Part shown: positions 8,831-16,515 of the stretch, piece after piece
Position numbering within the stretch: position 1 is the stretch's first letter
Layout: the number at the start of each line of letters is the position of its first letter
Source: Nitrospira sp.
GTDB taxonomy: Bacteria > Nitrospirota > Nitrospiria > Nitrospirales > Nitrospiraceae
Length of the DNA: 64,000 nt
NCBI GenBank assembly: GCA_029194535.1
Contig: JARFXR010000001.1
Location: 124,001-188,000 of the forward strand
Direction of reading: 5' to 3'
Translations under genes and position numbers: made by a program
The notes under the pieces: generated by a model
Seen by the model: only the letters and a program-made list of their open reading frames with translations
What the model was told of the DNA's origin: nothing
Database searches by the model: none

Positions 8831-9985
8831 ATGGACTTCGACTTCACCGATGAGCAACGACTAGTACGGGAAACGGTGCGGCGATTCGCCGACCAAGAGA
8901 TCGCACCGGTCGCTGCAGAGAACGATCGAACCGGACGGTTCCCGCGTGAGTTGCTCAACCGCATGGCCGTGATGGGTTTCCTCGGAGGACCCATCCCGAA
9001 AGAATACGGCGGTTCAGGGTTGGATTACATCGGTCACGCCATCCTCACCGAAGAGGTAGGGCGAGCCGACTCCTCGCTTCGCACGACCTTGTCGGTGCAA
9101 GTCTCACTGGTCGAGCTGACCCTGATGCGGTGGGGAACCGAGGAGCAGAAACGCCGATACCTGCCCGAGCTGTGCGGCGGCCGTATGCTGGGCTGCTTCG
9201 GCCTCACGGAGCCGAATGCCGGAAGCGATCCGGCCGGCATGGAGACCATGGCAGTCAAACAGGGAGCCGGTTGGGTGCTCAACGGGACAAAGACCTGGAT
9301 CTCAAACGGTACGGTGGCCGACCTTGCGTTGGTCTTTGCCCAGACAGATCCGAGCAAGGCCCACGATGGGATCACCGCGTTTCTCGTTGAGAAGGGCACC
9401 CCGGGATTCCCCGCTCAAGCCATCGCCGGCAAGTTGGGGCTTCGCGCGTCGGACACCGGCGAACTGATCCTCGAGAATTGTTCGGTGCCTGAGACCGCCC
9501 TATTGGGATCAGCCGGCCAAGGATTCAAAGTGGCCATGTCCGCGCTCGACAATGGCCGATATAGCGTTGCAGCCGGCTGTGTCGGAATCATCCAAGGCTG
9601 CCTGGACGCCTGCACGGAGTACGCCAAAATGCGCCGACAATTCGGCCGGTCCATCGGAAGTTTTCAACTGGTTCAAGACATGATCGCTCGCATGGCGGTG
9701 GACTTGGATGCCGCGCGCCTGCTCGTGTTTCGCGCCGGGCATCTGAAGAACCAGGGAATCCTCAACTCGTTCGAAACGTCCATCGCAAAGTATTTTGCCT
9801 CTGAAGCGGCGGTGCGGGCGGCAACTGACGCGGTTCAGATCTTCGGGGCGTACGGATATTCGGAAGAAACGCCGGTCGCGCGGTATTACCGTGACGCGAA
9901 GGTGGCCACGATCTATGAAGGCACGTCGCAGATCCAGAAATTGTTGATCGGCTCCCATCTGCTCGGCATCAAGGCGTTTACCTAG
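8831..9985 (+). CDS. Acyl-CoA dehydrogenase family flavoprotein
   Basis: 384 residues, full length for the soluble tetrameric FAD enzymes that introduce the alpha-beta double bond into acyl-CoA and pass electrons to ETF. Visible: the first signature region L-T-E-P-N-A-G-S-D-P-A-G, W-I-S-N-G strand, the A-M-R-R-Q-F-G-R-S-like segment (K-M-R-R-Q-F-G-R-S-I), and the catalytic base E363 in I-Y-E-G-T-S-Q-I-Q. The E-G-T position is the short-chain/glutaryl type. The start ATG at 8831 begins the conserved M-D-F-D-F-T-D-E-Q. Transcribed towards the ETF genes, which end about 320 bases away on the other strand. Substrate cannot be read from the sequence. Confidence 0.9.
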   Translation: MDFDFTDEQRLVRETVRRFADQEIAPVAAENDRTGRFPRELLNRMAVMGFLGGPIPKEYGGSGLDYIGHAILTEEVGRADSSLRTTLSVQVSLVELTLMRWGTEEQKRRYLPELCGGRMLGCFGLTEPNAGSDPAGMETMAVKQGAGWVLNGTKTWISNGTVADLALVFAQTDPSKAHDGITAFLVEKGTPGFPAQAIAGKLGLRASDTGELILENCSVPETALLGSAGQGFKVAMSALDNGRYSVAAGCVGIIQGCLDACTEYAKMRRQFGRSIGSFQLVQDMIARMAVDLDAARLLVFRAGHLKNQGILNSFETSIAKYFASEAAVRAATDAVQIFGAYGYSEETPVARYYRDAKVATIYEGTSQIQKLLIGSHLLGIKAFT

Positions 9986-10303
9986 CCGGGGACGATCACG
10001 TTCCGCTGCCATCGAGTTGGCGATGGACAGAACTTCTTCGAAAGTTGAAGCGCTTTCCCCCTGGTGGAGGCACGGAACGATCCTGATTCTCGTGCCTGGC
10101 TTTACCGTTCTTCCCATCCTGACCGTCAAGACAGACAACGACGCACCGCCCATTTCGGAACGAGTTGGGGGATCTTCGGGGGAGACGATCGTTGTCGGTA
10201 GCGAAGTTCCGGCAGGACCGCAAGTCTTCCTGAAATATGGATTGATGGAAAACGGAACGATGTGGGGCGCGGGGCCTACCTCGGTCCGGATTTGGCAGTT
10301 CAC
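9986..10303. other. Space between convergent genes, no clear gene
   Basis: About 318 bases between the ends of the acyl-CoA dehydrogenase and etfA. Both strands stay open for most of it. On the reverse strand a GTG at 10303 directly follows the etfA stop (TGAGTG), but the frame then runs antisense through the dehydrogenase, so I do not call it a gene. I recognise no RNA fold or repeat. Confidence 0.4.
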
Positions 10304-11320
10304 TCAACCTATTCTCAGCTTCTTCACTTCTTCTATCAGCCGCGGGACCACTTCGAAGAGATCGCCGACGATGCCGTAGGTGGCGAGCTTGAAGATCGGA
10401 GCGTGAGGATTGTTGTTGATCGCAACAATGGTGCGCGCGCAGGACATACCGGCCTGGTGTTGGATTGCTCCCGAGATTCCACAAGCGATATAGAGCTGCG
10501 GCGAGACAGTCTTCCCGGTCAAGCCGACTTGAGAGGCATGCGGCTTCCAACCTGCGTCCACCACCGCCCGCGACGCGCCCACGGCGCCGCCCAGGGCGGT
10601 TGCGAGTTCCTCGATCAGTTTGAAGTTCTCCGGTCCTTTGAGACCACGGCCTCCCGACACGACGATCGATGCCTCGGTCAATTCTTTCCTGTCGTCCGCC
10701 GTTCTCCGAATTTCGCGCACCCTGGCCATCGGTCGCGCGGCATCGCAGGAGATGGTGAGTCTCTCAACAGGAATATCCGGCGCGGGCCTGGGCTCCGGTG
10801 GCGCGAAGATGTTCGGGCGGAGCGTCACGATCTGCATCAGCGGAGTCGTGGCCTTTACCACCGCGCGCAGTTTCCCTCCGTAGACGGGACGCGTGGCGAG
10901 TAGCGAGCCGTCGGATTCCATCTCCAGCGCCACGCAGTCCTGCATCAGCGCGCTCGCGAGTCTTGCGGCCAATTTTGGAGCGAGGTCTTTTCCCAGTGCG
11001 GTGGCACCCATCACAATTGCCGTCGGCTGGAGCGCCCTGGCGACCTCGGCCAGAATCGTGGTGAAGATCTCCGAACAATAGTATGTGAATGCGGGATCTT
11101 CAGCGATCACAATGCGTGAGGCGCCGCGCGCTCCAAGCTCCTGTGCGAGGGAGCCGACCGAGGGCCCGATCAGAACGACGGCGACGGCCCTGTCCGACCC
11201 CTTGCCGAGACGACAGGCTTCGCCCAAGGCCTCCAGCCCCGCCTTCTTGAGGCACCCCTCACGCTGTTCGCAAAACACCACGATCGGGTTCGTCCGGGTT
11301 GTCAGGTTCGTTTGGTTCAT
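10304..11320 (-). CDS. etfA: Electron transfer flavoprotein alpha subunit
   Basis: 338 residues, FAD-binding subunit of ETF, which collects electrons from acyl-CoA dehydrogenases. The C-terminal FAD domain is clear: S-G-G-R-G-L-K-G-P-E-N-F, then A-S-R-A-V-V-D-A-G-W, Q-V-G-L-T-G-K-T-V-S-P-Q-L-Y, G-I-S-G-A-I-Q-H and I-V-A-I-N-N-N-P-H-A-P-I-F, in the standard order. The N-terminal domain is less conserved, as usual. ATG at 11320 is preferred; one six codons earlier (11338) is possible. Last gene of a four-gene reverse-strand operon, 20-40 bases after etfB. Confidence 0.95.
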   Translation of the reverse strand: MNQTNLTTRTNPIVVFCEQREGCLKKAGLEALGEACRLGKGSDRAVAVVLIGPSVGSLAQELGARGASRIVIAEDPAFTYYCSEIFTTILAEVARALQPTAIVMGATALGKDLAPKLAARLASALMQDCVALEMESDGSLLATRPVYGGKLRAVVKATTPLMQIVTLRPNIFAPPEPRPAPDIPVERLTISCDAARPMARVREIRRTADDRKELTEASIVVSGGRGLKGPENFKLIEELATALGGAVGASRAVVDAGWKPHASQVGLTGKTVSPQLYIACGISGAIQHQAGMSCARTIVAINNNPHAPIFKLATYGIVGDLFEVVPRLIEEVKKLRIG

Positions 11321-11359
11321 CGCGTCAGCTCGGTGCATCCGGTTCGTCAGATTGAATCG

Positions 11360-12163
11360 CTAGATCGCTTGTGCCTCTTCATGGAGCAGCCTGACAAGCT
11401 CTCTGACTGCGGCTGCGGCATCGCCGGTCATCATTCGGCCAGGCGGTCGCGCCGGTGGAAGTTCCAGGCGTACGATGCTGCATTTCGCCCCGGCGGCGCC
11501 GACTGCCGACGGCGCTAAACCGAGCCGTTCCCGGCCCCAGATCTCAAGCAGCTTCTGCTTGGCCTTCATGATTTCCGGCAGCGACGGGTAACGCGGCTCG
11601 TTAAGGCCCTTCTGACAAGTGACCACGGCCGGCAGCGGCGCCTCGACCACTTCGATCCCGCCTTCAATTTGGCGATGGGCCTCAATGCGGCGAATCTGAA
11701 CATCGACATCCAGTTTATTCACCACGCCGACATGCGGAATGCCCAGTAACTCCGCGACTTGGATTCCGACCGCTCCTCCATCGTCATCCACCGCCTGTTT
11801 GCCGAATAGAACCACATCGAAGGCGAGCCGCCTGATGGCGGCGGCCAACACCAACGCCGTGGTGTAACTATCGCCGCCCTCGAACGCCGGATCGCTCAAC
11901 AAGATCGCCTTGTCAGCCCCCATCGCCAAACAGCTCCGCAAGGCCCCCTCCGGCTTCTGCGCCGCATAGGGGCGCAGCGACAGGGCGGTGACTTCGCCGA
12001 TGCCGAGGTGCTCTTTGATCCGTAGCGCTTCCTCGACCGCAAACTCATCGTATGGATTCACAACGAAGGTGAGACCTGACCGGTCGATGTCCATCCCCAC
12101 TGCTGTGACGATAAGCTTGGACTCGGTAGCCGGAACTTGTTTGATACAGACGACGAGATTCAT
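11360..12163 (-). CDS. etfB: Electron transfer flavoprotein beta subunit
   Basis: 267 residues, the AMP-binding partner of EtfA. N-terminus M-N-L-V-V-C-I-K-Q-V-P is the family opening; V-V-N-P-Y-D-E-F-A-V-E-E-A-L, the A-L-V-L-A-A-A region and F-G-K-Q-A-V-D-D-D-G-G-A-V-G form the nucleotide-binding core; the C-terminal P-R-Y-P-S-L-P-E-I-M-K-A-K segment is the ETF-beta signature. It sits between the ETF-quinone oxidoreductase gene (118 bases upstream) and etfA. Together they form a heterodimeric electron carrier in the cytoplasm. Confidence 0.95.
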   Translation of the reverse strand: MNLVVCIKQVPATESKLIVTAVGMDIDRSGLTFVVNPYDEFAVEEALRIKEHLGIGEVTALSLRPYAAQKPEGALRSCLAMGADKAILLSDPAFEGGDSYTTALVLAAAIRRLAFDVVLFGKQAVDDDGGAVGIQVAELLGIPHVGVVNKLDVDVQIRRIEAHRQIEGGIEVVEAPLPAVVTCQKGLNEPRYPSLPEIMKAKQKLLEIWGRERLGLAPSAVGAAGAKCSIVRLELPPARPPGRMMTGDAAAAVRELVRLLHEEAQAI

Positions 12164-12280
12164 TCGGTTCCCCGATGGTCAGAGGCCCGTCCTCCAGTGT
12201 GCGTCCGGGTCGGACCGACACCACGCGCAGACGCGGCGAAGGGCGTCGGTCCCACGAAGCGCGGGAAGGGGGCCTGATCC

Positions 12281-13990
12281 TTATAATCCCTGATATCGCG
12301 GCCCTCCCTCGGCAGGCGCGCGCCAGACGATGTTCTGGACATGATCGCCCGGAAGCACGTCGATCGGATCCTTGATGACGCAGGTCTTGCAATGCACGCA
12401 GTTGGCGAAGTTGATCTGAATGCGGCGGGCGGAACCCTCACCAACGAGTTCATAGACTTTCGCGGGACAAAAATGCGTGCAGGGCGCATCGCCGTACACG
12501 GCGATGCAGTCCGTGAGGCAGCGAGTCGGATCGAGGATTCGGATGTGCGAAGGCTGATCCTCTCGATGTTGCGTGCCGGAATGATAGACATCGGTCAGCT
12601 TGTCAACGAGCACTCCGGCGTCATACTGTGCCGGCTCAGGAGCCCAGCGGCCTCGAGCCGCTTGATCAAGCGGGCGGAGGCGTCTGAAATCCTCTCGACT
12701 GCTTCCCGGTCGCGCTGGACCGAGTCCGGTCCACATCGTCAACCCTCCGAGGAGAACGCCGGGCAGGCGACCGTAGGCAAAGGCTCGCCTGAAGTTTCGT
12801 ACCCAATACAAATCCCGCATGACATAGGATGAGGCCAATCGGGCTTCATAGGACGACAGCACTGAGGCAGAGGTGTCGCCTCGCTGTAGCGCGCCGAAAA
12901 TCGTTTCAGCGGCCAACATCCCGCTCTTCATCGCATAGTGAATACCCTTCAGATACGGCACATTCAGCAAACCGGCCGAATCGCCCACGAGCAGAGCGCC
13001 GTCGACATAGGGTCGAGGAACGGCAAAGTAGCCGCCCTCGGGAAGGGTCTTGGCTCCATATCCGACGACCTCACCGCCCTTGATGAACCGCTGGATGTAG
13101 GGATGCTTCTTCAACCGCTGGAGCTGCGCATGGACGTCCATTTGCGGGTCAGCCCAATCGAGCCCACAGACCATCCCCACCGCGAAGAGGTTGTCATCGA
13201 GGCCGTAGCAAAATCCTCCACCAAAGATACGAGAACTAAGCGGGTAGCCGATCGCATGAATTGCGAGACCCGGCGCCCCTCCCGACTTGACCCGGATCAC
13301 CTCTTTGACACCGACCGCGTAGGATTGGGCCTGACGGCCGTCGCGAAGCTTGAACCGATGGATCACGTCCTCTGCCAAGGTCCCGCAAGGGCCTTCGCCA
13401 AATACCGTGAGCTTGGCGTGAATGTCGGTGCCCGGTTCGTAGTTCGCTTTCCTGCCGCCGTCTGCCTGGAGTCCCTTGGCCCCGGTCTGAACCCCGCGGA
13501 CCCGCTCGCCGTCGTACAAGACCTTCACCCCGCAGGTTTCGTGAAACAGGTAGGCGCCGGCGGCTTCCACTTGCTCGCCCAGCCAGAGGTTCAATTTCTG
13601 AAGGGAACCGAGGTAGCAGCGGTCCTCTCGGTAGGAAGGCGGAATCAGCATGTTGGGCAGCCGAATGTTCCCCTCGGTGGTGAGATATTGCAGCTCGTGC
13701 CGGGCGACACGGCGGGAGAAGGGAAAGCCGCGATCGCGATAATCCGGCAGCAATTCTTCCAGCGCGATCGGATCGAAAATGGCGCCGGAGATGGCGTGAG
13801 CGCCGACGTCGCGGCCCTTCTCGATCAGCGCGATTCGCGGGGCTACGCAGGGATTCGACGCTTTGCCGGCAGAAACCCGTTCATGATGATTTGCGATAAG
13901 CTGGGCCAGACGAAGCGCCCCGGAAAGGTTGGCCGGCCCTCCCCCGACGAACAGGATATCCACTTCAAGGATCTTCGGGGCTTCAGCCAT
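12281..13990 (-). CDS. ETF-quinone oxidoreductase
   Basis: 569 residues, full length. Moves electrons from reduced ETF to membrane quinone. The FAD dinucleotide loop V-G-G-G-P-A-N-L-S-G-A is near residues 15-25; V-G-D-S-A-G-L-L-N-V-P-Y-L-K-G-I-H-Y-A is the second FAD/quinone segment; the C-terminus carries a ferredoxin-like iron-sulfur domain with C-T-H-F-C-P-A-K-V-Y-E and N-C-V-H-C-K-T-C, the four-cysteine 4Fe-4S site of this family. ATG at 13990 begins just before the FAD loop. It is preceded 36 bases upstream by the 2-oxoacid decarboxylase gene and followed by etfB. Confidence 0.95.
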   Translation of the reverse strand: MAEAPKILEVDILFVGGGPANLSGALRLAQLIANHHERVSAGKASNPCVAPRIALIEKGRDVGAHAISGAIFDPIALEELLPDYRDRGFPFSRRVARHELQYLTTEGNIRLPNMLIPPSYREDRCYLGSLQKLNLWLGEQVEAAGAYLFHETCGVKVLYDGERVRGVQTGAKGLQADGGRKANYEPGTDIHAKLTVFGEGPCGTLAEDVIHRFKLRDGRQAQSYAVGVKEVIRVKSGGAPGLAIHAIGYPLSSRIFGGGFCYGLDDNLFAVGMVCGLDWADPQMDVHAQLQRLKKHPYIQRFIKGGEVVGYGAKTLPEGGYFAVPRPYVDGALLVGDSAGLLNVPYLKGIHYAMKSGMLAAETIFGALQRGDTSASVLSSYEARLASSYVMRDLYWVRNFRRAFAYGRLPGVLLGGLTMWTGLGPARPGSSREDFRRLRPLDQAARGRWAPEPAQYDAGVLVDKLTDVYHSGTQHREDQPSHIRILDPTRCLTDCIAVYGDAPCTHFCPAKVYELVGEGSARRIQINFANCVHCKTCVIKDPIDVLPGDHVQNIVWRAPAEGGPRYQGL

Positions 13991-14026
13991 GGACCCTGCC
14001 TCCCTGAAGGTCCGTTGCCCTCGCCT

Positions 14027-15640
14027 TTACATTCCGGCCTTCCCGCTCAGCCTTCGAAGTGTGGGGGAAACGTCCTCAGGAGCGAGCACCACCTCAATCA
14101 GCGATACCCCGGCCCGATCACAAGCCTGCTGCAGGGCGCTCCTGAACTCCTCCGGCGTCCGCACGCGAGCGCCATCGGCCCCCAAGGCCCTGGCCACTGC
14201 CACATAGTCCCAGGGGTGGATATCCCAAACCGCCCGCCCTTCCCCCAACGCCTCCAGGCTGCGATATCCTCCGTTGTTGAGGACGATGACGATCGCATCA
14301 ACCCCGTATCGAACCAACGTCCCGAGCTCCATGCCGGTCATTTGGAAGCCGCCGTCTCCGACCAGCGCAACCGGCTTGCGGGTCGGCTCGGCCAACCCGG
14401 CGCCTAACGCCGCCGGGACGCCGAAACCCATGCTGGCGTAGTAGCCGGGGTTCAGAATCGTCTGGGCATGCAACGCCACTGAGCCGAATAAACAGTCGCC
14501 GGTATCTGTCGTGAAGGTGTACTGCCTGTCGTCCAAGCGGCTCAACTCCGAGAACACCGAGGCAACCAAGGACCGTTTGTCGGTGCCCGGCGGCTCTGGC
14601 CTATAGTCGTTGCGAAATTCCCGAAGCTTGATGTCAGAGCCGTCCACCAACGTCGGCAGAATCTCCGCGAGTCCGATGTGTTGGTACCGATGGCGGCTGA
14701 TGACGACTTCGTCGGCCAGCGCCTGGATGAGGGTGCCGCGTGCAATCAGGCTCGTGAAGCGCCCGGTCTCCGTGTCCGTCAGCCACACGCCCAGTAGAAG
14801 CAGACAGTCTGATCCTTCCACCATGTGTCGCGTAGAGGGGTCGCTCGCCGCTCCCATATAGGTCCCAATGAAGTTTGGATGATGTTCGGGAAAGACGGCC
14901 TTCCCCATGAACGAGGTGGCGACCGGCAGGTTATAGCGCTCAGCGAGACGGATCACTTCATCCCGAAGCCCTAATCGCATGATTTCGATCCCGGCCAGCA
15001 ACACTGGGTTCCGACTCCGATTGAGGCGTTCCGTAATCTCCTGCATCGCCTCCGCCAGCGCGGCTCGGTCCCTCTGCGGGGTCACAAACGCTCCTGGCTC
15101 CGCTTCGTCGATTTCGGCCCAGGTCATGTCGCGAGGGAGTTCCAGATACCCAGGCCGCTTCTCGCGCCGCACCGCCGCAATCACGCGCTGAATCTCGCGA
15201 GCCGCCGTCTTCGGATCTTCAAGAGCTGCGCTGGCGGAGGTCATCTCTTCGTAGACGCGACGTTGAGTCTCGAACGTCTTGACCTTATGATGGATCAACA
15301 GGTCGGGGTCTCGGCCTGCCAGGTCCGGCGCGCCGCTGATGACGAGCACAGGTGACTTCTCCGCGTAGGCCTGCGCGATCGGATTGACCATGTTGAGCGC
15401 GCCGGCGCCGTAGGTGCCTATCGCCACCCCGATTCCCTTAAGACGCGCGTAGGCGTCGGCGGCAAAACCGGCCGAGGGTTCATGCGTGGTCAAAATCGAA
15501 CGGATGGGTCGGTCAGCCAGGGCTTCATACAGCGGCAGCGCGTGATCGCCCGGGATGCCAAAGGCATGGGCCGCCCCAAGTTCGAACAACTGCTGGAAGA
15601 GATACGGAGCCAGACGCATGACATCGTCGGTACGTTGCAT
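14027..15640 (-). CDS. Thiamine-diphosphate 2-oxoacid decarboxylase (pyruvate/indolepyruvate decarboxylase-like)
   Basis: About 537 residues with the three-domain ThDP fold. N-terminal Pyr domain: A-F-G-I-P-G-D-H and the cofactor-activating glutamate in T-T-H-E-P-S-A-G-F-A-A-D-A-Y-A-R (E54). C-terminal PP domain near residue 430: V-G-D-G-G-F-Q-M-T, then N-N-G-G-Y, the metal/diphosphate motif GDG-x(~26)-NN. The G-D-H opening and non-oxidative look favour a decarboxylase over acetolactate synthase, but substrate is not determined. ATG at 15640 has AGGTG upstream; GTG 15649 is weaker. First gene of the ETF operon, so it may produce or drain an acyl precursor whose oxidation feeds ETF. Confidence 0.8.
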   Translation of the reverse strand: MQRTDDVMRLAPYLFQQLFELGAAHAFGIPGDHALPLYEALADRPIRSILTTHEPSAGFAADAYARLKGIGVAIGTYGAGALNMVNPIAQAYAEKSPVLVISGAPDLAGRDPDLLIHHKVKTFETQRRVYEEMTSASAALEDPKTAAREIQRVIAAVRREKRPGYLELPRDMTWAEIDEAEPGAFVTPQRDRAALAEAMQEITERLNRSRNPVLLAGIEIMRLGLRDEVIRLAERYNLPVATSFMGKAVFPEHHPNFIGTYMGAASDPSTRHMVEGSDCLLLLGVWLTDTETGRFTSLIARGTLIQALADEVVISRHRYQHIGLAEILPTLVDGSDIKLREFRNDYRPEPPGTDKRSLVASVFSELSRLDDRQYTFTTDTGDCLFGSVALHAQTILNPGYYASMGFGVPAALGAGLAEPTRKPVALVGDGGFQMTGMELGTLVRYGVDAIVIVLNNGGYRSLEALGEGRAVWDIHPWDYVAVARALGADGARVRTPEEFRSALQQACDRAGVSLIEVVLAPEDVSPTLRRLSGKAGM

Positions 15641-15901
15641 AGTCCGCACCTAGCCATCCGATTCAGACACCAGACCTTTGCATCAGACGTGTTCCCGTTT
15701 CCACGTGGGCCACGGGAGGCAACTTCACAGTAAACCGTGGCAAAGCCTCGTCCTTCCGACGGGGGCATTTGGCCTCATACATGCTCTGCCGCTGCCCTGA
15801 AACACCACACATGCGTCGGCTACGAACGCATACCGCAAAACAGCATCGTTGCGATACCACTTGCCTCGGCAGCGCCGGGAGAAAGAGGTGATAGGACACC
15901 G

Positions 15902-16013
15902 ATGGTCAAACGGATCGTCATCATTCAAGGTCATCCGGATCGAAGGGATGACCGAGAAGCAACGGATGGCATGGCTGGACGAGATGCGGGGATTGGGGAT
16001 GTTGGCGAGGTAG
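15902..16013 (+). pseudogene. Collapsed remnant of a flavodoxin-fold NAD(P)H oxidoreductase
   Basis: ATG at 15902 starts M-V-K-R-I-V-I-I-Q-G-H-P-D, the typical N-terminus of flavodoxin-like NAD(P)H oxidoreductases (FMN phosphate strand). Immediately after, in the next frame (15939-16013), reads I-E-G-M-T-E-K-Q-R-M-A-W-L-D-E-M-R-G-L-G and a stop, which is the typical C-terminal helix of the same family. About 150 central residues are missing, so this is a deletion scar bringing the two gene ends together with a frame change. A weak AGAAAGAGGTG ribosome site is still present upstream. No function is expected. Confidence 0.65.
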
Positions 16014-16515
16014 AGAGTGGAGCGGGTCCTGTCGCCGGGCAGCCCAAGTGTGCTCGCACCCCCGCCCGGTGTGGGGACCCCCGCTGCGCGCGCTCGGTGA
16101 AAAGTCGCGTCTCGGCGCGGCGGGGTTGGGCGGGTGAGAAAATCGCCCGCCCGACGCCACCCGTTCCACGGTGACTCAGACCCCAATCTGAGCGAGGATG
16201 ACAGGAAAGGGATACAGCGAAAAGGAAGAGAATTGTGGACCGACGAACGGTGCGCGGGTTCGGTCGCGCCATAGTGCGTCCACTATCAACTCCCATTGAC
16301 CACCGTGCTGCTGGCCTCATGCGACTTTGAAACTGCGCTGAAGTATCGCGAGGCCGGCGCATTCGGCACCGCTATGGCTTCTTGTCCGAGGATGGCGCTA
16401 TGGCGTGAGCCTCACTGCGCATCCGTTCCATCCGCCAGGCCGAGGCTACGAGGGACGAGCCTAGCCAGGAATTCCACATCCTGTTAGACTCGGCCGCCAA
16501 CCAGGAGCGTCCAGG
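16014..16515. other. GC-rich spacer, no gene seen
   Basis: About 500 bases without a credible frame. It contains GC-rich runs around 16060-16160 with short inverted stretches (gcgggcg / cgcccgc types) that could fold, but no recognisable RNA family or repeat pair was found. Confidence 0.35.

Noticed and set aside
9509-10303. Reverse-strand frame starting TGAGTG after etfA
   Set aside because: Two thirds of it is antisense to the acyl-CoA dehydrogenase; kept only as an unexplained spacer.
12938-14407. 489-residue open frame opposite the ETF-quinone oxidoreductase
   Set aside because: Antisense of two certain genes, no ribosome site and no recognisable fold.
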